Shown here piece after piece: positions 40,512 through 50,644 of a stretch of DNA of 64,000 nt. The notes under the pieces were generated by a model. It ran no database searches. It was not told where the DNA came from and was given only the letters and a program-made list of their open reading frames with translations. Origin of the DNA: Bacteroidota bacterium (lineage in GTDB: Bacteria > Bacteroidota > Bacteroidia > AKYH767-A > OLB10); NCBI GenBank assembly GCA_016714005.1, contig JADJOA010000002.1, positions 248,001-312,000 of the forward strand. The letters run 5' to 3'. Each line of letters starts with the position of its first letter. The first letter of the stretch is position 1. The position numbers and the translations under genes were made by a program.

Positions 40512-41225
40512 ATGGGATTATTACTTCAGATTACTACCACCACCACAGCCATTGCCGATACTGCAGCAGCAGCTTTAACATCAGCACCTGTTAAAACAGA
40601 GCAGTCTATTTCATTATTAGAACTTGTTATTAAAGGCGGACCTATTATGATTCCGCTTGGCTTACTTTCTATTGCAGCCATTTACATTTTCTTTGAAAGA
40701 TTTTTTACTGTAAAACGATTTTCAAAGATTGACAATAACTTTATCAACCAGATAAAAGATTTTGTGCATCACGGAAACATTGATGCTGCCAAATCGCTCT
40801 GCAAAAATACCGATACACCCGTGGCACGAATGATTGATAAAGGATTGAGCCGCTTAGGAAAACCCATCAGAGAAATTGAATCGTCCATAGAAAACCAGGG
40901 CAAACTTGAAATTTATAAAATGGAACGCAACATTAGTTTCCTGGGAACAATTGCAGGTATTGCTCCCATGTTCGGCTTCCTGGGAACTATCTTTGGTGTA
41001 ATAAAAATATTCTATCAGATTTCGCTTGAAAATAGTTTGCAGATAGATACAATATCGGGCGGTTTGTATGTAAAAATGATTACCAGCGCAGCCGGATTAT
41101 TGATCGGTATTTTTGCTTACATCATGTACCATTATATCATACACATGATAGACCGCGTGGTAAACAAAATGGAGATTAACGCTGTAGAGTTTATTGATTT
41201 GCTGGAAGAACCTGCCAAAAAGTAA
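40512..41225 (+). CDS. exbB: MotA/TolQ/ExbB proton-channel protein
   Basis: This 237-residue inner-membrane protein has a hydrophobic helix near residues 40-60 and two further helices in the C-terminal half (FLGTIAGIAPMFGFLGTIFGVIKIF and MITSAAGLLIGIFAYIMYHYII), the ExbB pattern. With the ExbD and TonB-like proteins encoded next, it uses the proton gradient to energise outer-membrane transport. Spacing to exbD is 45 bp. Confidence 0.92.
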   Translation: MGLLLQITTTTTAIADTAAAALTSAPVKTEQSISLLELVIKGGPIMIPLGLLSIAAIYIFFERFFTVKRFSKIDNNFINQIKDFVHHGNIDAAKSLCKNTDTPVARMIDKGLSRLGKPIREIESSIENQGKLEIYKMERNISFLGTIAGIAPMFGFLGTIFGVIKIFYQISLENSLQIDTISGGLYVKMITSAAGLLIGIFAYIMYHYIIHMIDRVVNKMEINAVEFIDLLEEPAKK

Positions 41226-41270
41226 TCCCTCTTTGTGGAAAAAGTAAATTAAAACATCTAACTAGTAACA

Positions 41271-41669
41271 ATGAATCTAAGGAGAAGAAATAAATTACAG
41301 AGCGAAGTGTTTGTAGGCTCTTTAAATGACATCATGTTTTTTTTGTTGTTGTTTTTCCTCATTACTTCTACTATGGCAACACCCAATGTTTTAAAGCTAT
41401 TAGTCCCAAATGCAAAAAGTAGTAAGCCTGCTATAAAACATCCGGTTACCATCAGCATAAGTGGCGATTTGCAATATGCTGTTAACAGCACCGTAGTTGC
41501 CAAAGAACAATTGGAGAATGAAATAAAATTGGCATTGGCAGGGCAGGAAGACCCTACAGCCATTTTAAAAGTTGACAAGAGCATTAATGTACAAAGTTTG
41601 GTCGATATATTAGATATTGGAAGCCGCAATAAAATTAAAATGGTACTTGCCACTACTACATCAAAATAA
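41271..41669 (+). CDS. exbD: ExbD/TolR biopolymer transport protein
   Basis: This 132-residue protein has one N-terminal transmembrane helix preceded by LNDIMFFLLLFFLITSTM, with the essential membrane Asp in the ND pair. The rest is periplasmic and carries the ExbD beta-alpha fold (VTISISGDLQYAVNSTVV ... ILKVDKSINVQSLVDIL). It forms the channel core with ExbB. The next ATG begins one base after its stop. Confidence 0.92.
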   Translation: MNLRRRNKLQSEVFVGSLNDIMFFLLLFFLITSTMATPNVLKLLVPNAKSSKPAIKHPVTISISGDLQYAVNSTVVAKEQLENEIKLALAGQEDPTAILKVDKSINVQSLVDILDIGSRNKIKMVLATTTSK

Positions 41670-41670
41670 A

Positions 41671-42537
41671 ATGGACGCAGCTATCCGCAGAAATTCTATA
41701 ATGCTCTCTGTCTTTATACATGGGGTGATATTGCTTATTTTATTTTTTGCTGTGCTATACACAAAAATACCTCCGTTTGGCGGTGGTGGTGGCGAGAGCA
41801 GCAACCTTGGTTATGTGGAGTTAGCAAGCGGAAACGAAATACCAACTGCCGAAGAAATTAGTGAAACACCTCCCGTGCAACCTACACCACAACCAGTGCA
41901 ACAGGTAAAAGATGATGCATACTTAACGCAGGAAGATTATGAAAGTGTTGCATTAGAAAACAAGAAAAAAGAAATAAAAAAAGAGGAAAAGAAACAACCA
42001 CCCGTTACGCAGCCAGTAGTTGTTAAAAAACCCGATGTAAAACCACAGCCTCCGCAGCCGCAAGTTAATACTGCTGCATTATACAAAGGCTCTAACAAAT
42101 CGGGTTCGCAAGGTACTGCAACAACAGGTAAAGGGAGATCAGGGCACAAAAGATGGCGACCCTAACTCATTATATCCCGGCAAAGGAAATGGGCAAGGTG
42201 GCAGTGGCAGCGGAGGTGGACAGGGTGATGGTATTGGACCGGGAACAGGCTCCGGTAGCGGACCTGGATTTTCTTACAACCTAGGCGGAAGAAAAATTTT
42301 TACCCCACCGCGTATTTACGATAACTCACAGGAAACAGGTAAAGTTATTGTTGATATTAAAGTAGACAAGTACGGTAACGTAATTGATGCAGCACCAGTG
42401 CGCGAGGCAGCACTACTACATCATCTAACCTTTACAAAAAAGCAAAAGAAGCTGCACTTAAAGCAAAGTTTAATGCCAGTCCGGATGGCATTGAGGAGCA
42501 AAGAGGAACTATTACTTTTATTTTTGTTGTGCAGTAA
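41671..42537 (+). CDS. tonB: TonB-like energy transducer (two frameshifts)
   Basis: An N-terminal helix (MLSVFIHGVILLILFFAVLY) anchors the protein. A Pro-, Lys- and Gln-rich region and a Gly/Ser-rich linker span the periplasm. The C-terminal domain (PPRIYDNSQETGKVIVDIKVDKYGNVIDA ... GTITFIFVVQ) contacts outer-membrane receptors. Breaks near 42134 and 42402 are repaired by one-base changes, and the TAA is at 42535. The gene completes an exbB-exbD-tonB operon. The Gly-rich linker is unusual in length. Confidence 0.85.
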
Positions 42538-42558
42538 TTTTTATGTTTGAACTGCTTT

Positions 42559-43614
42559 ATGCAGTTAATCAATCAAACTTATTACAAACCCCTTACCGGC
42601 TTGCGCTTTGTTGCAGCACTAATGGTTTTTTTCAGTCATTTCCCTATTGCAGGATTGCCACAACCGGTAAAAGAATTTGTTGCACAGTTTCAGGTGGGTG
42701 TTCCTATCTTTTTTGTGTTGAGTGGTTATTTGATTTGCAGCCGTTATTATGATGCCGCTTCTTATAACAAGCGTTGGTTTAAAACATATTTTGTAAACCG
42801 CTTTGCACGTATTTACCCTATGTTTTTTCTTATTACGCTACTCAATGTGTTATATAAAAATGAAAGCATAAAAATTTTTCTCATCAACATTACTTTCTTA
42901 AAAGGATTCTTTACCGATTTTGTTTTTACCGGCATTGGACAAGGTTGGTCTATTACTACCGAAGAGTGTTTTTATTTTCTTGCTCCACTTATTTTTATGT
43001 TATTGAGAAAAGGCATCAACATAATTTGGCTATGTACATGTGCTCTTACAATTGGCTTTGTGCTGGTTTTTATTTTTAAGCCACTTAACCTTTATGGCTT
43101 TTTTGGCGACTTCGGTTTTATGATGGTGTTTACTTTTTTTGGAAGATGTGTAGAATTTTTTACTGGTGTTTGGCTTGCACTTTATTTGAAAGAGAAAAAG
43201 CTGGAGCAAAAAAAAAGTGCAGTGGTTACCTATTCAGGCATTTTAGGATTGATGGTTGTAATTTTTGCTTTATCTCTTGTTGCAAAAAATGAATCAGGTT
43301 TAGCTTTTGAAACAATGTGGATCATCATTCACAATTTTTTATCTCCATTGCCGGTGGCCTTGCTATTAACTGGGCTTATTTATGAAAACACGTTTGTCTC
43401 CCGTTTATTTTCCGGTAACATTATGCAACTGCTTGGCAAAAGTTCTTACACTTTTTACCTTATCCATTTAGGAGTATTTCACAAGCTTTTTATAACCAAC
43501 GTTGCCGAAAATATTATTCTGCTTTTGGTATTTATCACCTTTCTGAGCATTATTTTATATAAGTGCGTTGAAGAGCCGCTTAACTTATTTGTAAGAAAAA
43601 AATTAAGTCCCTGA
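42559..43614 (+). CDS. Acyltransferase 3 (OafA/YrhL-like) membrane protein
   Basis: This ~351-residue integral membrane O-acyltransferase has about ten helices. The family signature is TGLRFVAALMVFFSHF with the catalytic His, followed by GVPIFFVLSGYLICSRYY and FARIYPMFFL. Such enzymes acetylate sugars of polysaccharides or lipids. The ATG at 42559 is favoured over a TTG at 42547, and the ATG at 42543 is out of frame. It is not adjacent to the 23-28 kb cluster, but could modify the same polymer. Confidence 0.9.
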   Translation: MQLINQTYYKPLTGLRFVAALMVFFSHFPIAGLPQPVKEFVAQFQVGVPIFFVLSGYLICSRYYDAASYNKRWFKTYFVNRFARIYPMFFLITLLNVLYKNESIKIFLINITFLKGFFTDFVFTGIGQGWSITTEECFYFLAPLIFMLLRKGINIIWLCTCALTIGFVLVFIFKPLNLYGFFGDFGFMMVFTFFGRCVEFFTGVWLALYLKEKKLEQKKSAVVTYSGILGLMVVIFALSLVAKNESGLAFETMWIIIHNFLSPLPVALLLTGLIYENTFVSRLFSGNIMQLLGKSSYTFYLIHLGVFHKLFITNVAENIILLLVFITFLSIILYKCVEEPLNLFVRKKLSP

Positions 43615-43780
43615 ACAGAACACTTGCGCCACAGCATTTTTGTTGATAAGCATAGCTAAAATAAACACCTCCGAATCGGTATAATTTTAATTTCGCCACT
43701 CTTTTATTTTAATATTAAGTTAACGTTAAACCATTATTACCTGTTTAAGTCTATATCAGACTAACATTAAAAATTTTATT

Positions 43781-46120
43781 ATGACAAAAATTAAACTCTC
43801 TGCGCTTGCGCTTACTTTACAAGTAGGTGTTGCACTCTCCCAGAGCTTACCTGCCGAGTGGCGCATTACCCCCGATGGAAAAAGATTAATAATTGGCGAC
43901 CAGGCTAACACAGGCTTGTACGACCAATCGTTAGTGAAAAGTATTTACCTCACTTTTCCGCAAACAAATTACTGGACACTGATGCAAAATAACTATGCAA
44001 GCCAAACGGATATACCTGCAACAATGGTTGTTGACGGGGTAACTTATGATAGTGTAGGCGTGCGTTTTAAAGGACAAACATCTTATCAGCAAACGCAGAG
44101 CTCGCAAAAAAAATCTTTTAATATTACTGTTGATTATGTTGACCCTAATCAAAAATTAGAAGGCTACCAAACATTAAACCTTAATAACTGCTTTCAGGAC
44201 GAATCATTTTTGCGCGAAGTATTTTTTCAAAACAAAATTAAAAAATACATACCGGCAGCTAAATCGGCATTTGTAAAATTATATATCAATGGAGCTAATT
44301 GGGGTGTTTATCCCAACGTGCAGCAATTGAATAAAGACTTTTTGGAAGAATGGTATTTAAGTAACGATGGTACACACTGGCGTGCCGATAGACCTCCCGG
44401 AAGCCCGGGCGGACCCGGTGGCGGATGGGGCGATGGTACAGCAGCATTAAATTATTTAGGCGCAACGGCTACACCATACCAATCTTACTACACGTTAAAA
44501 AGTACCAATAGCGCCACTCCATGGAATGATTTAATTAATACTACTAATATTTTAAACAACACCCCTCTTGCCACATTGCCTACTGCACTACCTGCTGTAA
44601 TGGATATTGATAAAACTTTATGGCATTTAGCTGCTGAAGTTTTGTTTGCTGATGATGACAGCTACATCTACAAAGGCAAAATGGATTATTATGTTTATCA
44701 CGAATTAGAAACCGGAAGAATAACTCCGCACGAATACGATGGTAACAGCGTTATGGATCCCGCCCATCAAACATGGAGCGCTTTTTATAACGAAACCAAT
44801 GTAAACTATCCGTTAATGAATAAACTGTTTGCAGTACCGGAGTGGCGCCAACGTTACTTAGCTCATTTGCGCACAATGATTTCGGAAGTTTATGATACTT
44901 CCTCGGCAAATGGATTACTGAATACTTACAAAGCTTTAATTGATACAATGGTGCAGAACGATCCTAAAAAACTTTACACTTACGCGCAGTTTAACAGCGA
45001 GCTAAATGTGTTAAAGAATTTTATTACAGCCCGCAAAAATTCTTTAAACGCAAACACACAGGTTGCAGTTGTATCACCGGTTATAAGCAACACATCCTAT
45101 TATACATCGGGCAATGCGTGGACAGCACCCAACTCAACACAAACAGTTACGGTGCGTTCATCAGCAACACACTCATCGGGCATATTTGAATTAAATGTTT
45201 ATTACTCTACACAGTTAGTCGGAAATTTTACCAAGTTGCAAATGTTTGATGATGGCGCGCATGACGATGGTGCTGCTGCCGATGGTGTGTATGGAGCAAT
45301 TATTCCTGCACAAGCGGGCGGCACATGGGTACGCTGGTATGTTGAGGCTGCTGCAAGCAACACAGCAAAAACAGTTTCTTACGATCCGCTTGGTGCTGAA
45401 CATGATGTATATATTTATGTAGTTGCACCCAACAGTTCAACAGCAAGTGGTGTAGTTATAAACGAAGTTATGGCAAGCAATGCAACTGTTGTTGCCGATA
45501 ATGCTGGCGAGTTTGACGATTGGATTGAATTGTACAACACAACAGCAAATCCGGTTGACATTAGCGGGTTTTATTTAACAGATAATGTGGTTAATCTTGA
45601 TAAATTTCAGATGCCTGCTGGTACAATCATTCAACCAAACGATTATTTAATTATTTGGGCTGATGAGGATAGCTCGCAGGGAGCGTATCATGCCAACTTT
45701 AAATTATCAGGCAGTGGAGAGCAACTAATGTTTTTAGATGGCGCGCTTGCCTTAATTGATTCGGTAAGTTGGGGTGCACAAACAACTGATTTGGCTTATG
45801 CCCGCAGACCAAACGGAACAGGTAGCTTTATTATACAACAAGCCACTCATAATTATAATAACGATTTGGTTTCTGTAAATGATGTTGCGGTTACACCACT
45901 TGCGGTTAGCGTTTATCCTAATCCTGCAAAAGACAATGTAACAATAACGCTCAACGGTAATACAGATCAGCCGCTTTATATTTTTAATTCAGTAGGGCAA
46001 ATTTTATTGTCCATTGAAAATCCTGAAACGGTTACACGAATAAGCACTGCTGGTTATGCATCGGGAGTTTATTTTGTAAAGTGTGGATCAGTAAATAAAA
46101 AAGTAGTAGTGCAGAAATAA
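43781..46120 (+). CDS. Secreted CotH-kinase-like protein with lamin-tail and T9SS domains
   Basis: This intact 779-residue exported protein has a signal peptide and then a CotH-kinase-like domain at residues ~45-420 (VGVRFKGQTSYQQTQSSQKKSF, TLNLNNCFQDESFLREVFF, ITPHEYDGNSVMDPA). CotH proteins are secreted atypical protein kinases. A lamin-tail domain (VINEVMASNATVVADNAGEFDDWIELYN) lies at ~560-680. The last ~75 residues are a T9SS type A sorting domain (VYPNPAKDNVTITL ... GVYFVKCGSVNKKVVVQK). It is thus exported to the surface. A terminator follows at 46167. Confidence 0.9.
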   Translation: MTKIKLSALALTLQVGVALSQSLPAEWRITPDGKRLIIGDQANTGLYDQSLVKSIYLTFPQTNYWTLMQNNYASQTDIPATMVVDGVTYDSVGVRFKGQTSYQQTQSSQKKSFNITVDYVDPNQKLEGYQTLNLNNCFQDESFLREVFFQNKIKKYIPAAKSAFVKLYINGANWGVYPNVQQLNKDFLEEWYLSNDGTHWRADRPPGSPGGPGGGWGDGTAALNYLGATATPYQSYYTLKSTNSATPWNDLINTTNILNNTPLATLPTALPAVMDIDKTLWHLAAEVLFADDDSYIYKGKMDYYVYHELETGRITPHEYDGNSVMDPAHQTWSAFYNETNVNYPLMNKLFAVPEWRQRYLAHLRTMISEVYDTSSANGLLNTYKALIDTMVQNDPKKLYTYAQFNSELNVLKNFITARKNSLNANTQVAVVSPVISNTSYYTSGNAWTAPNSTQTVTVRSSATHSSGIFELNVYYSTQLVGNFTKLQMFDDGAHDDGAAADGVYGAIIPAQAGGTWVRWYVEAAASNTAKTVSYDPLGAEHDVYIYVVAPNSSTASGVVINEVMASNATVVADNAGEFDDWIELYNTTANPVDISGFYLTDNVVNLDKFQMPAGTIIQPNDYLIIWADEDSSQGAYHANFKLSGSGEQLMFLDGALALIDSVSWGAQTTDLAYARRPNGTGSFIIQQATHNYNNDLVSVNDVAVTPLAVSVYPNPAKDNVTITLNGNTDQPLYIFNSVGQILLSIENPETVTRISTAGYASGVYFVKCGSVNKKVVVQK

Positions 46121-46166
46121 TTAAAGTATTGCTTTAATGCTGCAATGCTTATAGGGTTGTTTTACT

Positions 46167-46222
46167 AAAAAAAAAGGTTGCAAGGTGGGTATAAGAACTC
46201 CACTTGCAGCCTTTTTGTTTTT
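46167..46222 (+). terminator. Rho-independent terminator after the CotH gene
   Basis: AAAAAGGTTGCAAGGTGG and CCACTTGCAGCCTTTTT form a long stem with small mismatches, followed by GTTTTTTG. It lies ~50 bp after the stop. Confidence 0.75.
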
Positions 46223-46387
46223 TGAAATGATTGTGCTGATTTGTTCATTATAGTTATGTCAGTTTATATTAAGACTTACAATTTATAAGCGCAAAAGACA
46301 ATGAGAGACAAAACAGGTACTAAGAAAAATAAGGTAGCAAGGTTAATTGAATGATGGCATACGCATCGCAAATTTGTTTTCTTTGTA

Positions 46388-47737
46388 ATGCTAAAACATT
46401 TTATGCCCGAAACAGTAACAGCGTTTTCTGATAAACCAACCGGTGTACCATCACTTTCTGAAAACACTTTTTTAAGATATTTAAATTTTATTGCACTATA
46501 CCTTGCTCAAGGAATACCCGAAGGCATGTTGTTGTTTGGTATTCCGGCATGGATGGCTGCCAGCGGAAAAACAGCCGGTGAGATAGGTTCATTTGCTGCA
46601 GTAGCAGGCTTACCATGGAGTTTTAAAATTATAGTGGCGCCTATGATGGACAGGTTCACTTATTTACCTATGGGAAGAAAGCGACCATGGGTTTTGTTGG
46701 GGCAACTGGGGCTTATGGTAAGTTTTGTTGCAATGGCTTTTGTTCCTAATCCGCTCAACAACTTAAACCTGTTTATGATATCGGGTTTTTTTGTTAGTTT
46801 TTTTGGATCATTTCAGGATGTGGCTACGGATGGCATGGCCGTTGACATTGTTCCTGCAAATGAGCAGGCGCGTGCCAATGGTTTTATGTGGGGTTCTAAA
46901 ATTGTTGGCACTTCGGCATCGCTGGCATTGGGTAGCTGGTTGCTTAATGAGTACGGCTTTTCTGCCTCGGTAATATCGCTATCGGTATGTGTAGGTTTAA
47001 TTATGCTGGCGCCTTTGTTATTAAGAGAAAGAGCCGGTGAAAAATTATTACCATGGACAACAGGAGCCACATCGCCCGAAACAGAAAAAATGAAATTAGA
47101 AACCTGGGCAATGATTTTTAAATCGTTGTTTAAGGTTTTTAGCTTGCGCAACAGCTTGCTGGTGGCACTGGTTGCATTTGCATCGCAGGTAGGGTTTAAT
47201 TTTATTGCAACATTGCTGCCTGTGTTTACCGTTACCTCGCTTGACTGGACTAACCAGGAGTACTCTAACTTTTTTGCAACAGCAAGTTTGATTGGTGGAT
47301 TGGGTGGTATGCTCATAGGCGGAATTTTTATTGATAAGTTTAATAAGAGAAAGGTAATGACCTGGTACTGCATACTGTTTATTGCTTTGGCTATATCCTT
47401 TGTTTTGTTGCAGCAGTATTGGGTTGAGAAGTGGTTTGTGATGACATTTATGGTTTTATATAAACTGCTGTATGTGTTTAGCTGCATCGGAATTTTTGCC
47501 ATTGCCATGCAGTGTTGCTGGAAAAAAATATCGGCAAGCCAGTTTACTTTGTTTATGACTATTGGCAACCTGGGGCGTGTGCTTGGTGCTAAACTGGTGG
47601 GTCCACTTCGCGAGAATCTTAGTTGGGAGTATTGTTTTCTTTTTTTTGCGGTAATGATACTGGCAGCAATAGTGGTTTATCAGCTAATTAATTTAAAGCA
47701 GCAGAAAAAAGAGTTGTTGAGGTTGGAAGAAATTTGA
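46388..47737 (+). CDS. AmpG-like MFS transporter
   Basis: This intact 449-residue major facilitator protein has 12 predicted helices. The early segments FIALYLAQGIPEGMLLFGIPAWM and AAVAGLPWSFKIIVAPMMDR fit the AmpG and related sugar or peptide MFS group. GRKRPWVLLGQ is the loop after helix 2. AmpG imports muropeptides in other bacteria, but the substrate cannot be confirmed here. The real start could be the internal ATG at residue 6. The gap upstream (46121-46387) contains only a terminator. Confidence 0.88.
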   Translation: MLKHFMPETVTAFSDKPTGVPSLSENTFLRYLNFIALYLAQGIPEGMLLFGIPAWMAASGKTAGEIGSFAAVAGLPWSFKIIVAPMMDRFTYLPMGRKRPWVLLGQLGLMVSFVAMAFVPNPLNNLNLFMISGFFVSFFGSFQDVATDGMAVDIVPANEQARANGFMWGSKIVGTSASLALGSWLLNEYGFSASVISLSVCVGLIMLAPLLLRERAGEKLLPWTTGATSPETEKMKLETWAMIFKSLFKVFSLRNSLLVALVAFASQVGFNFIATLLPVFTVTSLDWTNQEYSNFFATASLIGGLGGMLIGGIFIDKFNKRKVMTWYCILFIALAISFVLLQQYWVEKWFVMTFMVLYKLLYVFSCIGIFAIAMQCCWKKISASQFTLFMTIGNLGRVLGAKLVGPLRENLSWEYCFLFFAVMILAAIVVYQLINLKQQKKELLRLEEI

Positions 47738-48087
47738 TGTTTAAAGTTTGAACCCAACCGACATTAAAACTGTAAGGCAGATAGAAAAATTTTGCGTTAG
47801 CCATTTATTTAAGTTGTTTGGATTGAAAAAAGATAAGCTTAAAAATAATAAAATGGCAACTAGATTGAAGGGGAATGAGCTTAGATTAATAAAAAGAGGA
47901 CCTTAGATTGAACTTTGATTTTTTTTTGCGGAGAAAAAAATTGTTTTATTTAGTTGCAGACTACAGGAATAAAAAGGTATAGAGCGGCACGTTAGCACCT
48001 ACGGTGGCGCATACGCGCGAGGGTTGGTTGCAATTAAGGGCTAATGCCTCACTGGGCGGGTATAGGCTATTTTATCAAATATTGTTT

Positions 48088-48095
48088 TATATTTG
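48088..48095 (+). promoter_or_regulatory. Bacteroidota -7 promoter element (TATATTTG)
   Basis: TATATTTG matches TAnnTTTG and lies ~150 bp before the DEAD-box ATG, which implies a long leader that could fold at low temperature. The 507-bp gap 47738-48244 shows no gene. Confidence 0.45.
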
Positions 48096-48244
48096 CAACC
48101 AATATTACAATATATACGTAATAGTATTAATTCTTTGTAAACTCATTTTCAGACAACACTTTAGTTTACATTTTTCATTTCACAAAAAGTTAAGGGCTGC
48201 AAAAATTTAAGCCCAAACACTAAAAACAATTTCCAAAAAATTTA

Positions 48245-49371
48245 ATGACATTTTCAAATTTAAATCTTATTGCCCCACTATTGGAGGCGTTAAATAAGTT
48301 GGGGTACGAAATACCTACGCCCATTCAACAACAGTCTATTTCTCCAATTTTAGAAGGAAAAGATATTTTTGGCTGTGCCCAGACGGGGACAGGAAAAACA
48401 GCAGCTTTTGCATTACCGGTGTTGCAACTGATGCATCAGAAAAATTATAACTCCGGCAAACAAATCAAGGCTCTTGTACTTGCCCCAACGCGCGAACTTG
48501 CATTGCAGATTAATCAGAGTTTTAGCGACTACGGCAATAACCTGGCTTAAAACATATTTGCATTTTTGGCGGAGTATCTCAAATTAACCAAACCAATGCA
48601 TTGCAAAAAGGGGTTGATATACTTATTGCCACTCCAGGCCGCTTGCTCGATTTAATGCAACAGGGTTTTATTAATTTAAGCCATATCGAATTTTTTGTAT
48701 TGGACGAAGCAGATCGAATGTTAGACATGGGCTTTATTAATGACATTAAAAAAGTAATTGCAAAACTTCCGCAGAAAAAACAGACTTTGTTTTTTAGTGC
48801 TACAGTTGCTCCTGATATTATGCAATTAGCCAACACTTTACTTCATAACCCGATTAAGGTAAGTGTTACCCCTGTATCTACGCCTGCCGAAACGGTAAAG
48901 CAAACCGTTTATCATGTTAAGAAAGAAAACAAACGCCTTTTATTAAGGCACGTTTTAAAAACCAACCGTATTGACCATGCTTTGGTATTTACACGAACCA
49001 AGCGCGGTGCCGACAGGATTGTAAAAGAACTGAATAAAAACGGCATACGTTCAGATGCAATACATGGCGATAAATCTCAAGGTGCACGCGAACGCGCATT
49101 AGACAGTTTTAAGAACCGGAAGATTAACATTTTGGTTGCAACAGATATTGCATCGCGCGGAATAGATGTAGATAAGCTAACTCATGTAATTAATTTTGAA
49201 ATACCCGAACAGGCCGAAACTTATGTTCATAGAATTGGGAGAACCGGCAGGGCAGGTGAAAACGGTACTGCACTCTCTTTTTGTACAGAGGATGAATTGA
49301 CTTATCTTAAAGACATTAATAAGCTGATTAAGAAAAATATTGAGGTTGTAAAATCTCATCCATTCCAATAA
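48245..49371 (+). CDS. DEAD-box RNA helicase, RhlE-like (one frameshift)
   Basis: This ATP-dependent RNA helicase shows all core motifs: Q motif GYEIPTPIQQQSI, motif I AQTGTGKTAAF, Ia PTRELA, Ib TPGRLLD, DEADRMLD, SAT, and in domain 2 TDIASRGIDV and HRIGRTGR. One missing G near 48546 splits the gene, and restoring it gives GNNLGLKHICIFGGVSQIN. The restored length is ~375 residues, with no long C-terminal extension. A cold-shock protein gene lies 41 bp downstream, a pairing common in cold-adaptation operons. A long leader precedes it. Confidence 0.93.
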
Positions 49372-49412
49372 AAATAATTATCACAAACAATTTATAACAA
49401 CAATTAAACACA

Positions 49413-49607
49413 ATGCAAAACGGTACAGTAAAATTTTTTAATGAATCAAAAGGATTTGGATTTATTAAAGCAGAAAACGGACAAGATATCTTTGTTCATG
49501 TTTCAGGATTAACACAAAACGTGTATGAAAACGATAAAGTAATGTTTGAAGTACAGGAAGGTAAAAGAGGCATAAATGCAGTTAATGTTAGATTAGCTGA
49601 GCAATAA
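49413..49607 (+). CDS. Cold-shock protein, CspA-like
   Basis: This 64-residue protein is a single cold-shock domain. It has the RNA-binding motifs RNP1 KGFGFIK and RNP2 DIFVHVS and starts MQNGTVKFFNESKGFGF. It binds single-stranded RNA and melts secondary structure. It follows a DEAD-box helicase gene and ends before a strong terminator, so both probably form one operon. Confidence 0.96.
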   Translation: MQNGTVKFFNESKGFGFIKAENGQDIFVHVSGLTQNVYENDKVMFEVQEGKRGINAVNVRLAEQ

Positions 49608-49621
49608 CATTTATAATCTTT

Positions 49622-49658
49622 AAAAAGGGGCAGCATTAAGCTGTACCCTTTTTTTTAT
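49622..49658 (+). terminator. Rho-independent terminator after cspA
   Basis: AAAAGGGGCAGC and GCTGTACCCTTTT form a stem with one bulge and a TTTTTTTT tail directly after, 14 bp beyond the stop. Confidence 0.85.
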
Positions 49659-49685
49659 ACCCGAAAGTTTTTACCAAAAAAACAT

Positions 49686-50039
49686 TTAAACAAACCACTT
49701 GCGCTGGCGACTGATCTTTTTTATTTTTTCTTCAATATCATTCGTGTTGCAAGCGGCCTTTTTTATATACCCTAAATATACGTGCCCGTTTTTGTCATTA
49801 AAAAAAAGATTGTGGTTAGTGTTTGATAAAACATCATCTGCCCTGGTCAGTTTAAGCTCGTAATAAAACAAAACTCCGTTTAAATTAAATTCTCCTTTTG
49901 ATAATGATCCATTGCTTTTTTCCATTGGTTGAAGATATGAATTAAATGGAAGGCCGGGTATTTTCAAGAATGTTTTTTTCGCTGAGAGAGTAGTGTTCTC
50001 GCGATTAATGCAGAGATGGGTATCAGGTGGTGTGTACAT
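49686..50039 (-). CDS. Hypothetical protein
   Basis: This 117-residue open frame has no family that I recognise. Its middle part (GEFNLNGVLFYYELKLTRADDVL, then LFFNDKNGHVYLGYIKK) alternates strands and could form a small beta domain. The C-terminus is basic (KKISRQRKWFV). The start may be at a later Met. It stands alone between a convergent terminator and a repeat-rich gap, and could be a young or decayed gene. Confidence 0.45.
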   Translation of the reverse strand: MYTPPDTHLCINRENTTLSAKKTFLKIPGLPFNSYLQPMEKSNGSLSKGEFNLNGVLFYYELKLTRADDVLSNTNHNLFFNDKNGHVYLGYIKKAACNTNDIEEKIKKISRQRKWFV

Positions 50040-50054
50040 ATGAGTTTATTTTAA

Positions 50055-50236
50055 CACACCCCCTACCCCTCTCGCTTACGAGCAGGCTTGCACACAGAGG
50101 GGGGTGGTGCACATATTATTTCAGTTTGCTTGGTATGTTTACGGAAGCTAATATGTTAAAGTTAAAAGTTAAAACCGAAGCCGCTATTACCCTCTGTGGG
50201 TGGATGGAGTAATAGCGAGAGGAGGCTAGGGGTGTG
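50055..50236. repeat. Small palindromic element with ~22-bp imperfect inverted ends
   Basis: CACACCCCCTACCCCTCTCGCT at 50055-50076 pairs imperfectly with 50214-50236 (AGCGAGAGGAGGCTAGGGGTG). Inside, CGCTATTAC and GTAATAGCG form a perfect 9-bp hairpin (50182-50217). No ORF is seen. The 605-bp gap 50040-50644 holds nothing else I can name. Confidence 0.5.
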
Positions 50237-50644
50237 TAAATAAGGTTATGTTTTTGCCACAGCGTAGATAAAGTTTTTTGAGGAAAAAGCAGAGAAAGAT
50301 TTTGGCTTCACCTGTCAGGGGCGCAAGCGCAAATAGCTTGGCTGCGACCTTACAGGTGATATTACATCCGCGTCTCGGCACACTGGCTTACACGTCAGAC
50401 GCGGACGAGTGGGGAGCCGAGTCTTATTGATGCCTTTAGGGCGCGATAGCGACCAACCTGCATTTTCAAAAGTTAATTCATTATTGCAGGTACATAATTT
50501 TAAATGTTTGTTGCTAATGCACATTTGGTTTATTTTTTTTAACGAGTGTGAGCAAATGAAACAGAGGTAATTGGTTTAATGTAGCCGCAGGCTACAAAGT
50601 TGAAAAGGTTACTAGCGACAGGCTCGCACCTACGGGTGGCAATT

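Noticed and set aside
47990..48065. Possible tRNA in the gap before the DEAD-box gene
   Set aside because: GC-rich segments look structured but no cloverleaf with a T-loop (GTTCRA) can be formed.
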